DNA of 64,000 nucleotides from LH-M37 sp965602855 (lineage in GTDB: Bacteria; Pseudomonadota; Gammaproteobacteria; SZUA-229), in NCBI GenBank assembly GCA_965602855.1, contig CBFCZV010000009.1, forward strand, positions 11,519 through 75,518, in the 5' to 3' direction. The position numbers were made by a program, and so were the translations under genes. The notes beneath the pieces were generated by a model, which did not search any database, was not told the origin of the DNA, and saw nothing but the letters and a program-made list of their open reading frames with translations. This document shows, piece by piece, positions 27,423-35,473 of this stretch; position 1 is the stretch's first letter, and each line of letters opens with the position of its first letter.

Positions 27423-28436
27423 ATGAATAATCCACCACTAGCCGTCCTACTCCCTTTCTACAATGCCGCCTCAACCATGGCCGAAACCCTCGATTCCATC
27501 CTCGCGCAAACCTTCAAAGACTTCGTACTAATCGCCGTCGATGATGGCAGCACCGACGGTTCCTGTAAAATCGTGCGTGACTATATAAAGCAGGACAGCC
27601 GTATCAAATTACTACATGTGGAACACCAGGGCGTAGTCGGTGCAATGAACCATGCACTCAATAATTGCACCACCCCCATCTGCGCACGTATGGATGCCGA
27701 TGACATCATGGCTCCTGAGCGACTGGCGATGCAGCTTGATTATTTGCAGGCGAATCCTGATATTGATCTTGTCGGTAGTTGTGTCCGTCAGTTTCCCGAA
27801 GAAATCATCCAGGATGGTTTCAATGAGTACATCCGCTGGCAAAATGGCTGCATTACGCCACAGCAAATTGCCGACAATATTTATGTCGAGTTGCCGATAG
27901 CGAATCCATCGATATGTTTTCGGCGTGATGTGATTAATCAGGTAGGGGGCTACCGAGATGGTGATTTTCCTGAGGATTATGAATTACTGCTGCGACTGCA
28001 TCAGCATGGCCACCGTATGGCGAAGCTGCCTGAGGTGTTGCTACACTGGCGCGATAGTGATGGACGGCTGACGCGTACTGATGAACGTTATTCGCGTACG
28101 GCTTTTGATCGAATTCGTGCGGCTTATCTGGCGTCCGATCCGCGATTGCAGCAGGGCAGGCCGCTAGCCTATTGGGGTGCTGGACGGGTTACCCGCAAGC
28201 GCACGGTGCATCTTATTGGTCATGGTCATACGCCCCATGTCTGGATTGATATTGATCCGGCCAAGATCGGTAATACCATTGAAGGGGCTGAGGTGGTTGC
28301 GCCACATTGGCTGGAGCGGGAGGATAAGCCGTTTGTGCTCAGTTACGTCAGTAATCATGGGGCGAGGGAGTTGATAATTAATGATCTTGAATCAATGGGT
28401 TACAGTTGTGGTGGTGATTATCTGATCGTTGGCTGA
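27423..28436 (+). CDS. Family 2 glycosyltransferase with C-terminal extension
   Basis: 337 aa. The GT-A domain (about 1-230) begins LAVLLPFYNAASTMAETLDSIL, with VDDGSTDGS near 45 and the metal-binding ARMDADDI near 93. About 100 residues follow, starting AYWGAGRVTRKRT, which look like a small Rossmann-type nucleotide or sugar-binding module. It has no membrane segment, so it should act on the cytoplasmic side on a lipid or sugar acceptor that cannot be deduced. A TTG at 27414 is closer to an AAGAGA site and is an alternative start. It is an insertion within the ffh-rpsP neighbourhood. Confidence 0.85.
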   Translation: MNNPPLAVLLPFYNAASTMAETLDSILAQTFKDFVLIAVDDGSTDGSCKIVRDYIKQDSRIKLLHVEHQGVVGAMNHALNNCTTPICARMDADDIMAPERLAMQLDYLQANPDIDLVGSCVRQFPEEIIQDGFNEYIRWQNGCITPQQIADNIYVELPIANPSICFRRDVINQVGGYRDGDFPEDYELLLRLHQHGHRMAKLPEVLLHWRDSDGRLTRTDERYSRTAFDRIRAAYLASDPRLQQGRPLAYWGAGRVTRKRTVHLIGHGHTPHVWIDIDPAKIGNTIEGAEVVAPHWLEREDKPFVLSYVSNHGARELIINDLESMGYSCGGDYLIVG

Positions 28437-28498
28437 GCAAGTGCTGCGGAAGTTAAAAATGGCTGGATTTTGATGTCTGTTTTTTGCGCAGATAGACG

Positions 28499-28527
28499 TT
28501 CCATATTCCTGAAAAATAACGTAGAAT
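28499..28527 (+). promoter_or_regulatory. Possible promoter of rpsP-rimM-trmD-rplS
   Basis: TTCCAT (28499-28504) and TAGAAT (28522-28527) with 17-base spacing lie about 65 bases before the rpsP start, in the only gap that can hold a promoter for this operon. Matches are partial, so this is a reading by eye. Confidence 0.4.
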
Positions 28528-28591
28528 ACGCGCCTCGCTGAGGGCTGCTCATTTTGCCTCGGCTTTTTAATTGAATTTATAGAGATTTACT

Positions 28592-28846
28592 ATGGTAACG
28601 ATTCGTTTATCCAGAGGCGGTAGCAAGAAGAAGCCGTTCTATCATTTTGACGTTAAAGATTCTCGTCGTTCACGCGATGGCCGTTATATCGAACGTTTGG
28701 GTTATTTCAATCCAGGTGCACGTGGCGGTGAAGAGCGTCTAGTTATTGATCTTGACCGTGTTGCACACTGGTCAGGTCTTGGTGCGCAGACTTCAGACCG
28801 CGTAGCTAGCTTACTTAAAGATGCTCGTAAGCAGGTAGCTGCTTGA
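28592..28846 (+). CDS. rpsP: 30S ribosomal protein S16
   Basis: 84 aa, starting MVTIRLSRGGSKKKPFYHFDVKDSRRSRDGRYIERLGYFNP, the well-conserved S16 N-terminus. It takes part in 30S subunit assembly. First gene of the conserved rpsP-rimM-trmD-rplS operon; rimM begins 21 bases later. Confidence 0.98.
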   Translation: MVTIRLSRGGSKKKPFYHFDVKDSRRSRDGRYIERLGYFNPGARGGEERLVIDLDRVAHWSGLGAQTSDRVASLLKDARKQVAA

Positions 28847-28867
28847 TTTCCAAGTGTTTTCTGACAA

Positions 28868-29392
28868 ATGTCGGATAAAGACGAGAAAATTGAATTAGGT
28901 AAGATTAGTGGCCTTCATGGAGTGAAGGGCTGGGTCAAAGTATTTTCGAATACTGATCCTAGAGAGGGAATTACTGAATACGGTTCCTGGTTTCTGCAAC
29001 TACCCAACGCTAATGCTGGGCAGTGGCGTGAAATTAAGCTGGAAGCCGGACGTCCTCAGGCTAAGACGGTGATTGCCAAGCTTGAAGGTTATGATGACCG
29101 GGACGAGTCTCAACAGTTGGTTGGGGCGCTTATCGCGATTAGTTCAGATCAACTGAAGTCTTTGCGGCGAGATGAATATTACTGGCGTGATCTGATTGGA
29201 TTGCGCGTAGTCAACCAGCAGGATGTTGAGCTGGGTGTAGTTGATAGTTTATTTGAGACTGGTGCGAATGATGTGCTGGTGGTCAAAGGTGAGACGCAGG
29301 AGCGTCTGATTCCATGGACATTGGGACACGCGGTGCTGGAAATTGATACCGAGCAGGGCGTTATTTCAGTCGACTGGGACGAAGATTTTTAA
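28868..29392 (+). CDS. rimM: 16S rRNA processing protein RimM
   Basis: 174 aa with the N-terminal RimM domain (LGKISGLHGVKGWVKVFSNTD) and the C-terminal PRC-barrel (YYWRDLIGLRVVN... to VDWDEDF). It binds S19 and helps mature the 30S head. It sits between rpsP and trmD, as in nearly all gammaproteobacteria. Confidence 0.97.
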   Translation: MSDKDEKIELGKISGLHGVKGWVKVFSNTDPREGITEYGSWFLQLPNANAGQWREIKLEAGRPQAKTVIAKLEGYDDRDESQQLVGALIAISSDQLKSLRRDEYYWRDLIGLRVVNQQDVELGVVDSLFETGANDVLVVKGETQERLIPWTLGHAVLEIDTEQGVISVDWDEDF

Positions 29393-29415
29393 AGATTTAA
29401 AAACGAGGTAAGTTC

Positions 29416-30174
29416 ATGCATTTTCATGTCATTACCTTGTTTCCTGAAATGATCGAGCAGATGTGTGAGTTCGGTGTTTTGGGCAGGGCCATCAAGCGCG
29501 GCATTATTGAGCTGACTTGCTGGAACCCGAGGGACTACACACAGGATCGTCATCGTACGGTAGATGATCGGCCTTATGGTGGTGGCCCCGGCATGCTGAT
29601 GAAAGTACAGCCGCTGGCAGATGCAATTACTGCTGCTAAGGAAAAGGCTGGCGATGGTGCGAAAGTGGTTTATCTCAGTCCGCAAGGGCAGGTGTTGAAT
29701 CAGCAGGCAGTCATTAAAATGGCTGATGTGCCTGAACAGAAAGATTTAATTTTGATTGCTGGTCGTTATGAAGGTATCGATGAGCGATTGATTAAGCAGT
29801 ACGTCGATGAGGAATGGTCGATTGGCGATTACGTGCTCAGCGGTGGTGAAATGCCCGCTTTGATATTAATAGATGCCGTCGCAAGGATGTTGCCGGATGT
29901 TCTGGGAGATGCAGATTCTGCACAACAGGACTCGTTCATGGAAGGGCTGCTGGATTGCCCGCACTATACACGACCAGAAGAGATTGATGGTCAGACGGTG
30001 CCGAAGGTATTGCTGAGTGGTGATCACAAGGCGATAGCAGAATGGCGAGACAGGCAGGCACTTGAAAGAACATGGTTGCGCAGACCGGATTTACTGGAAA
30101 AGCTGCAACTAAATGATGAACAGAAAAAATGTCTGAGCGAGTTTCAACGGGAACACGAACAGTCTGAATACTGA
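29416..30174 (+). CDS. trmD: tRNA (guanine-N1)-methyltransferase TrmD
   Basis: 252 aa SPOUT methyltransferase making m1G37 in tRNAs that read CNN codons. Conserved segments visible are YGGGPGMLMK near 55, LIAGRYEGIDERL near 112, and the knot loop with WSIGDYVLSGGEMPAL near 132. It follows rimM by 23 bases and has an AACGAGG ribosome-binding sequence. Confidence 0.97.
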   Translation: MHFHVITLFPEMIEQMCEFGVLGRAIKRGIIELTCWNPRDYTQDRHRTVDDRPYGGGPGMLMKVQPLADAITAAKEKAGDGAKVVYLSPQGQVLNQQAVIKMADVPEQKDLILIAGRYEGIDERLIKQYVDEEWSIGDYVLSGGEMPALILIDAVARMLPDVLGDADSAQQDSFMEGLLDCPHYTRPEEIDGQTVPKVLLSGDHKAIAEWRDRQALERTWLRRPDLLEKLQLNDEQKKCLSEFQREHEQSEY

Positions 30175-30244
30175 ATTTGATTTAAATAGGGCAACGCCGA
30201 GTCGGTGTCGCTAAAAAGCGTAAGAGAACGCGGAGTAAAAAATT

Positions 30245-30589
30245 ATGAGCAATATCATTCAACAGCTCGAACAGGAACAAATGGGTCGTGAACTTCCAAC
30301 GTTCTACCCAGGTGACACAGTTGTAGTTCAGGTACGTGTAAAAGAAGGTGAGCGTGAGCGTTTGCAGGCTTTTGAAGGTATTTGTATCGCAAAACGTAAC
30401 CGTGGTCTGAATTCAGCATTCACAGTACGCAAGATTTCACACGGTGAAGGTGTAGAGCGTGTTTTCCAGACATACAGCCATGGTGTTGCTGATGTTGAAG
30501 TGAAACGTCGCGGTAAAGTACGTCGCGCCAAGTTGTACTACTTACGTGGATTGACCGGTAAGGCTGCACGTATTAAGGAAAAATTGTAA
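30245..30589 (+). CDS. rplS: 50S ribosomal protein L19
   Basis: 114 aa; the conserved L19 segments FYPGDTVVVQVRVKEGERERLQAFEG and the end RAKLYYLRGLTGKAARIKEKL are present. It is at the 30S-50S interface. Last gene of the operon; a hairpin with a T-run follows. Confidence 0.98.
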   Translation: MSNIIQQLEQEQMGRELPTFYPGDTVVVQVRVKEGERERLQAFEGICIAKRNRGLNSAFTVRKISHGEGVERVFQTYSHGVADVEVKRRGKVRRAKLYYLRGLTGKAARIKEKL

Positions 30590-30615
30590 GCCTTTCAGGT
30601 TTTCAATCGATCTAG

Positions 30616-30646
30616 AAAAAATGGCTCTTTTTAGGGTCATTTTTTT
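30616..30646 (+). terminator. Rho-independent terminator after rplS
   Basis: The RNA would form a stem of AAAAAAUGGCUC with GGGUCAUUUUUU (two G-U pairs) around a six-base loop, followed by a T-run through 30646. Confidence 0.7.
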
Positions 30647-30706
30647 CGACCCAAAGAAAGATAGTCTTCTGGGAAATATTTTTTGTAGCAGAGTAAACTG
30701 CGGGCT

Positions 30707-32764
30707 ATGAAATCACTCATTACAATAAAAACAGCGCTTATTATTTTGTGTTCGACGGTTTGTTTTTCAGCAACCTCTGCTTTTTCTGATGAAGTGGCAG
30801 ATGTGGCGCTGGAAGATGTGTTCGAAGAAAAAACGCTCAAAGTGGCCGAAGTAGTTGAAGTTACTAAAGCAGATGAGCAGGTAACTACTCAAGCCACCGA
30901 CCAAGCAACAGATCAGACGATTGATGAAACAGCTGACAAAGCAGAGCCGATAACACTGGAGCAGGCTTTTGATCTGGATGCAGTCAATAAATCTCCCGTT
31001 GTATTTCAATCGCTGGAACAAATGGATGAGTTGCAGCGCCTGGGGTTATCTGCTCTGGCGTTGCGCCTGTTGACTCATGAGCAGAAAAACTGGCCGCTTT
31101 ATTCGAATGACTGGTACGCCTTTGAACGCAAGCACATCACTTTATTGATGGCTTTGAATGACTGGCAGCAGGTGATTGATCGTAGTGAATCATTATTGAA
31201 TGAGGCTATTCCTGAACAGCAGATAACAGTACGTATTTCCCGATGGTTTAGTACTCAGCAAGTTATCGCACAACTGAGACTGGGGCAGGCAGAAATAGCT
31301 TTAGCGCAACTTAGAAATCTGCTCTGGCATTCATCACAAACTAATTTAAATCCAAATGATTCAGATATTGTAGCGCTGTGGCGACGTCTGGTGATTCGTG
31401 CCTATCTGGCGATGGATGCCGATGCTGATGCACAAAAAGCTTTGCTACGATATCAGCATGATTACAGCAGTAATCATCAAAACCTGAATCTGGACTGGCG
31501 TTTGTTGCAGGCACGTTCGTTGCTTCGTACTGACCGTGCAGAAGAGGTAATTGCTTTACTGGCCGATTCAAAATCAAATATTGCTAAGGCATTACGTTTG
31601 CTAGCTGCAGTGCGTGCGCGACCTGATAATGCTGAATTATATGCGCAGGAAGTTCAGGCCTATGTTAATGAATTAAAATTGAACAAAGGTGAAGCCTGGG
31701 CTTATCGTTATGTAATTTATCAGGCGTATCTTACGCAGGATAAACTGGTCGAAGCGACACAGGTATTAAAAGATTTGCTAGTGATGCGTGATGCTTATTC
31801 TGTCCTGGGAGAAGAATTTAGTATCAGTGGTGATGATTTGTGGGAACTGTATTCCACTATCGGTCAACAAACGGGTAATCGTTCAAAACTGCTGTTGGGT
31901 GATGATCTAGCCTGGTATAACAAGGCGAGTGAATCGCAGCAAGCAAACCTTGTTGAGGCTTTAGGTCTGTACGTGGTTTTAGCTTTCAATGCTGAAGACG
32001 TAAGTAAGCAGCAAATGGCTCATAGGGAAATTGTGAGCATCTTGTCAAAAGATAAAAAAGGACTTGAGCTTATCAATCAGCTGTATTTGCGCGGTATAAA
32101 AATTTCATCACTGGAAAGTTTGCCAATAGAAGTGCGTTACAGTTTGGTGGATTATGCGTTGTCTAAAAGTGATATGAAACTGGCGGTGCGCTTAATGCAA
32201 AGTCTGCCTCAGCCGCCACAGGGGCAGGATCAATTTTCCTGGACGATCCGCAAGGCAAGGGTAATGATACTGGAAGGTGCTTATCAGGATGGTGAAGCGG
32301 TGCTTGCAAATGTCATAGACACAGCGGAAGTAATTACGGAGAACCAGCTTGATCAATTTTTGCAGGTGATATTTGATTTACAGGCTGTTCGTCATCATCA
32401 GCAAGTGCTGACATTATTGGATTCATTAAAGCCAGAATGGATGGACGAAAATATTCAGCGTGAATTATTTTTCTGGAAAGCAGAATCGTATTCTGGACTC
32501 GAAGAATATGATCGTGCGGCCTGGTCGTATTTAAAGTCAGCACAACTTGCTGATCAGTCGCAGGCTGATTTATGGGCGCAATCAGCGCGTTTTAAGGCTG
32601 CAGGCGTTTTGGTTAAGGCCGACTTATACAACGATGCTCAGGCTATTTTTACGCGGTTGCTGCGTGCCACCAATTCAGCTTCCAGAAAGTCTGTGATCAA
32701 ACAGGAACTCCAGCAAATTCGTTTATTGCGCAATGCAGAAAAAAACAAGTCAGACGATTCCTGA
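30707..32764 (+). CDS. Large exported tetratricopeptide-like repeat protein
   Basis: 685 aa. It has a Sec signal peptide (residues 1-26, MKSLITIKTALIILC then ...SATSA). An acidic linker rich in Thr, Gln and Asp spans about 55-82. The rest is helical with TPR-like repeats (for example LSALALRLLTHEQKNW, AIFTRLLRATNSAS) over nearly the whole length, rich in Leu, Ala and Gln. No catalytic motif is visible. It is probably a periplasmic scaffold, but I cannot name a pathway. Its 3' end overlaps the start of ogt by 32 bases in another frame. Confidence 0.75.
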   Translation: MKSLITIKTALIILCSTVCFSATSAFSDEVADVALEDVFEEKTLKVAEVVEVTKADEQVTTQATDQATDQTIDETADKAEPITLEQAFDLDAVNKSPVVFQSLEQMDELQRLGLSALALRLLTHEQKNWPLYSNDWYAFERKHITLLMALNDWQQVIDRSESLLNEAIPEQQITVRISRWFSTQQVIAQLRLGQAEIALAQLRNLLWHSSQTNLNPNDSDIVALWRRLVIRAYLAMDADADAQKALLRYQHDYSSNHQNLNLDWRLLQARSLLRTDRAEEVIALLADSKSNIAKALRLLAAVRARPDNAELYAQEVQAYVNELKLNKGEAWAYRYVIYQAYLTQDKLVEATQVLKDLLVMRDAYSVLGEEFSISGDDLWELYSTIGQQTGNRSKLLLGDDLAWYNKASESQQANLVEALGLYVVLAFNAEDVSKQQMAHREIVSILSKDKKGLELINQLYLRGIKISSLESLPIEVRYSLVDYALSKSDMKLAVRLMQSLPQPPQGQDQFSWTIRKARVMILEGAYQDGEAVLANVIDTAEVITENQLDQFLQVIFDLQAVRHHQQVLTLLDSLKPEWMDENIQRELFFWKAESYSGLEEYDRAAWSYLKSAQLADQSQADLWAQSARFKAAGVLVKADLYNDAQAIFTRLLRATNSASRKSVIKQELQQIRLLRNAEKNKSDDS

Positions 32765-33227
32765 AAGCGTCGTAATCAAAACGCCTTTTGCAAAAATGGC
32801 TCTGATGTTTGAGTCAGGAGTGCTGGTGTCGGTGGATTTATTTTCTCAGGAAAAATTATTACCGCCCGTATCAAAGCGAGCTAAACAAGTGTGTCAGCAA
32901 ATACAAGAATATTGCTCAAAGCAATTGCCTAATCTTGAATTTGATATTGAATTGACAGTAATGGGTACGCCCTTTCAGAAAAAAGTCTGGCGAGCATTGC
33001 AGCAAATTCCTGTTGGCCAGGTACTAACTTATGGTGAACTGGCTCAGAAATTGAAAACCTCAGCACGCGCCGTGGGCAATGCCTGTCGTGCCAACCCCAT
33101 TCCTCTGGTGATTCCCTGTCACCGGGTTGTTTCTAAATCGGGTATGGGTGGTTTTGCAGGAAGCCGTGATGGTGAGCCAATGAAGATCAAGACGTGGTTG
33201 CTCGAGCATGAGGGCGCGTCTGTATAA
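32733..33227 (+). CDS. ogt: Methylated-DNA-protein-cysteine methyltransferase Ogt
   Basis: 164 aa. The suicide acceptor Cys129 lies in IPCHRV, preceded by the DNA-binding helix-turn-helix LTYGELAQKLKTSARAVGNACRANP. It repairs O6-alkylguanine by transfer of the alkyl group to itself. The start at 32733 lies within the preceding gene. The in-frame ATG at 32796 would avoid the overlap but cut the first strand of the N-terminal domain, so I prefer the longer form. Confidence 0.92.
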   Translation: MQKKTSQTIPESVVIKTPFAKMALMFESGVLVSVDLFSQEKLLPPVSKRAKQVCQQIQEYCSKQLPNLEFDIELTVMGTPFQKKVWRALQQIPVGQVLTYGELAQKLKTSARAVGNACRANPIPLVIPCHRVVSKSGMGGFAGSRDGEPMKIKTWLLEHEGASV

Positions 33228-33322
33228 ATAGGTCAGCATTTTGATCTAAAGCATGCTTGTTCAATGGTTGTCAGAAGCTGTTTAATTTACAATGGCGACT
33301 CTATCCGCTCTTCTATCTTTTA

Positions 33323-33922
33323 ATGTCCCACACTCCTCATAATGAAATTGTTCTGGCTTCAGCCTCACCGAGACGCCTGCAGTTACTACAGCAAATTGGG
33401 GTTAGCACTCAGGTTCAGCCTGTTCCTGTTGAAGAGGTTTTGCTGGCTGGTGAGCTGCCCCTGGATTTTATCCAGCGCCTTGCTCTGGAGAAGGCGAGAG
33501 CCGGTTTTAAACTAATGTCCGAGCAGGGTGTCAAAATACCTGTTCTGGGTTCAGATACCATTGTGGAGCTGGATGGTGAAGTGTTTGGCAAACCGGCCGA
33601 TATTGAGCAGGCAGTGCTAATGTTGACTAAACTCTCGGGTAGAGTTCACAACGTGCATACGGCGGTCGCAGTAAAGAATATTGAGGCAGAATATTCCGCC
33701 TTGAGTAGTAGTCAGGTTGAGTTTGCCGTGCTTTCAGATGAGATGATTGAGGCTTATGTGGCAAGCGGTGAGCCACTGGATAAGGCCGGGGCTTATGGTA
33801 TTCAGGGCCTGGCCGCTCAGTTTGTGAAAAATTTAAACGGTAGTTATTCGGGTGTGATGGGTTTGCCGTTGTTTGAGACAGCGGAATTGCTGGGCAAAGT
33901 GCACGTAAAAACCCTCGGCTAA
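33323..33922 (+). CDS. maf: Maf-like nucleoside triphosphate pyrophosphatase
   Basis: 199 aa from ATG 33323. The start motif is VLASASPRRLQLLQQIG, followed by VLGSDTIVELDG, FGKPAD and the AYGIQG segment near the end, typical of the dTTP/UTP-specific YhdE branch. It hydrolyses non-canonical or excess nucleotides. An earlier in-frame TTG at 33257 would add 22 residues without family similarity. It precedes rng as in E. coli (yhdE-rng-yhdP). Confidence 0.92.
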   Translation: MSHTPHNEIVLASASPRRLQLLQQIGVSTQVQPVPVEEVLLAGELPLDFIQRLALEKARAGFKLMSEQGVKIPVLGSDTIVELDGEVFGKPADIEQAVLMLTKLSGRVHNVHTAVAVKNIEAEYSALSSSQVEFAVLSDEMIEAYVASGEPLDKAGAYGIQGLAAQFVKNLNGSYSGVMGLPLFETAELLGKVHVKTLG

Positions 33923-33964
33923 TAAGAGTCGAGTGTAAACAACAGAATTTGAAGAAGAGAAATA

Positions 33965-35440
33965 ATGTCGATTAGTAAGGAAATTTTGATCAATATCACA
34001 CCACAGGAAACGCGAGTTGCGATCCTAGAGAACGGTATGCTGCACGAGCTGTATATTGAGCGTAGTCGTAGTCGTGGTCTGGTTGGTAATGTTTATAAAG
34101 GACGCGTAGCGCGAGTATTGCCAGGTATGGAGGCCGCATTTATTGAAGTGGGTCTGGAGCGTGCGGCTTTTTTGCATGTTTCGGATATGGCTGGTTATAG
34201 CAAGCAAACTAGCGATGCTGAGTCAGAGCAGCTGGCACCTCAGATTGGGCAATTATTGAGGGAAGGACAGGAACTACTGGTTCAGGTGATAAAGGATCCT
34301 TTAGGTACTAAAGGCGCACGTCTGACCAGTAATATTACGATTCCGTCGCGTAATCTTGTGTTTATGCCTAATTCAGAAAATATTGGGGTGTCTTCACGTA
34401 TTGAGGGAGAAGAAGAGCGCGAGCGTCTCAAAGATATGCTGTTGTCGCAGGAAGGCCTGAATAAGGGTGTGGGTTATATTTTGCGTACAGCGGCAGAAGT
34501 GGCGACCGCTGATTCGATTGCCAGAGATATTAATTATCTAAATCGCCAGTGGGAGCACATTAATGCGGCTACTAACGTAAAAGCGGGCAACGCAGTACAC
34601 AAAGACCTGCCTTTATATTTGCGCACACTGCGTGATATGGTCGATGATGACCTTGAAAAAATTCGGGTGGATTCACGTGAGACATTTTGCTCCATGCTGG
34701 AGTTTGCTACTACCTATGTGCCCGAGGTTGAAGAAAAAATTGAACACTATCCTGGTGAACGACCTATTTTTGATTTGTACAGTGTTGAAGATGAAATACA
34801 CAAAGGTCTGGATCGTAAAGTACATTTGAAATCGGGTGGCTATCTGATTTTTGATCAGACCGAAGCGATGACCACGGTTGATGTTAATACCGGTGCTTAT
34901 GTTGGTAGTCGTAATCTGGAAGAAACGATTTTCAAAACTAATCTGGAAGCGGCACAGGCGATTGCACGACAACTACGTTTGCGTAATCTTGGTGGCATTA
35001 TCATTCTTGATTTTATTGATATGAATGTAGAAGATCACAAACGTCAGGTGATCAGAGCGCTGGAAAAATCGCTGGATAAAGATCATGCACGAACCCATGT
35101 TTGTGAAGTGTCGAGTTTGGGGCTGGTTGAAATGACGCGCAAGCGCACGCGTGAAAGTTTAGAACATGTGTTGTGTGGTGTTTGTCCTACCTGTGAAGGT
35201 CGTGGTTCAATAAAAACGGCTGAGACAGTTTGTTATGAAATATTTAGAGAAATTCTGCGAGAAGCGCGTCAGTTTGATGCTAAAGAACTGCTGGTATTAG
35301 CTGCGCAGGAAGTTGTGGATTTGCTGGTCGATGAAGAATCAGCCAGTTTGGCTGAGCTGGAGGACTTTATCGATACGCCGATTCGTTTTCAGGCTGAAGC
35401 CATGTATACCCAAGAGCAATATGATGTTGTGATTGTGTAA
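33965..35440 (+). CDS. rng: Ribonuclease G
   Basis: 491 aa endoribonuclease of the RNase E/G family, lacking the long RNase E C-terminal scaffold. It begins with the S1 domain (about 38-125, with GNVYKGRVARVLPGMEAAFIEVG). The catalytic Asp residues lie in TTVDVNTG and ILDFIDMN, and a Cys-Pro-Thr-Cys zinc-link motif lies near 405. It matures the 16S rRNA 5' end and turns over some mRNAs. maf-rng-yhdP order is conserved. Confidence 0.96.
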   Translation: MSISKEILINITPQETRVAILENGMLHELYIERSRSRGLVGNVYKGRVARVLPGMEAAFIEVGLERAAFLHVSDMAGYSKQTSDAESEQLAPQIGQLLREGQELLVQVIKDPLGTKGARLTSNITIPSRNLVFMPNSENIGVSSRIEGEEERERLKDMLLSQEGLNKGVGYILRTAAEVATADSIARDINYLNRQWEHINAATNVKAGNAVHKDLPLYLRTLRDMVDDDLEKIRVDSRETFCSMLEFATTYVPEVEEKIEHYPGERPIFDLYSVEDEIHKGLDRKVHLKSGGYLIFDQTEAMTTVDVNTGAYVGSRNLEETIFKTNLEAAQAIARQLRLRNLGGIIILDFIDMNVEDHKRQVIRALEKSLDKDHARTHVCEVSSLGLVEMTRKRTRESLEHVLCGVCPTCEGRGSIKTAETVCYEIFREILREARQFDAKELLVLAAQEVVDLLVDEESASLAELEDFIDTPIRFQAEAMYTQEQYDVVIV

Positions 35441-35473
35441 TGTCTTCGACATTGTATTTCTGAGAAATAATAA

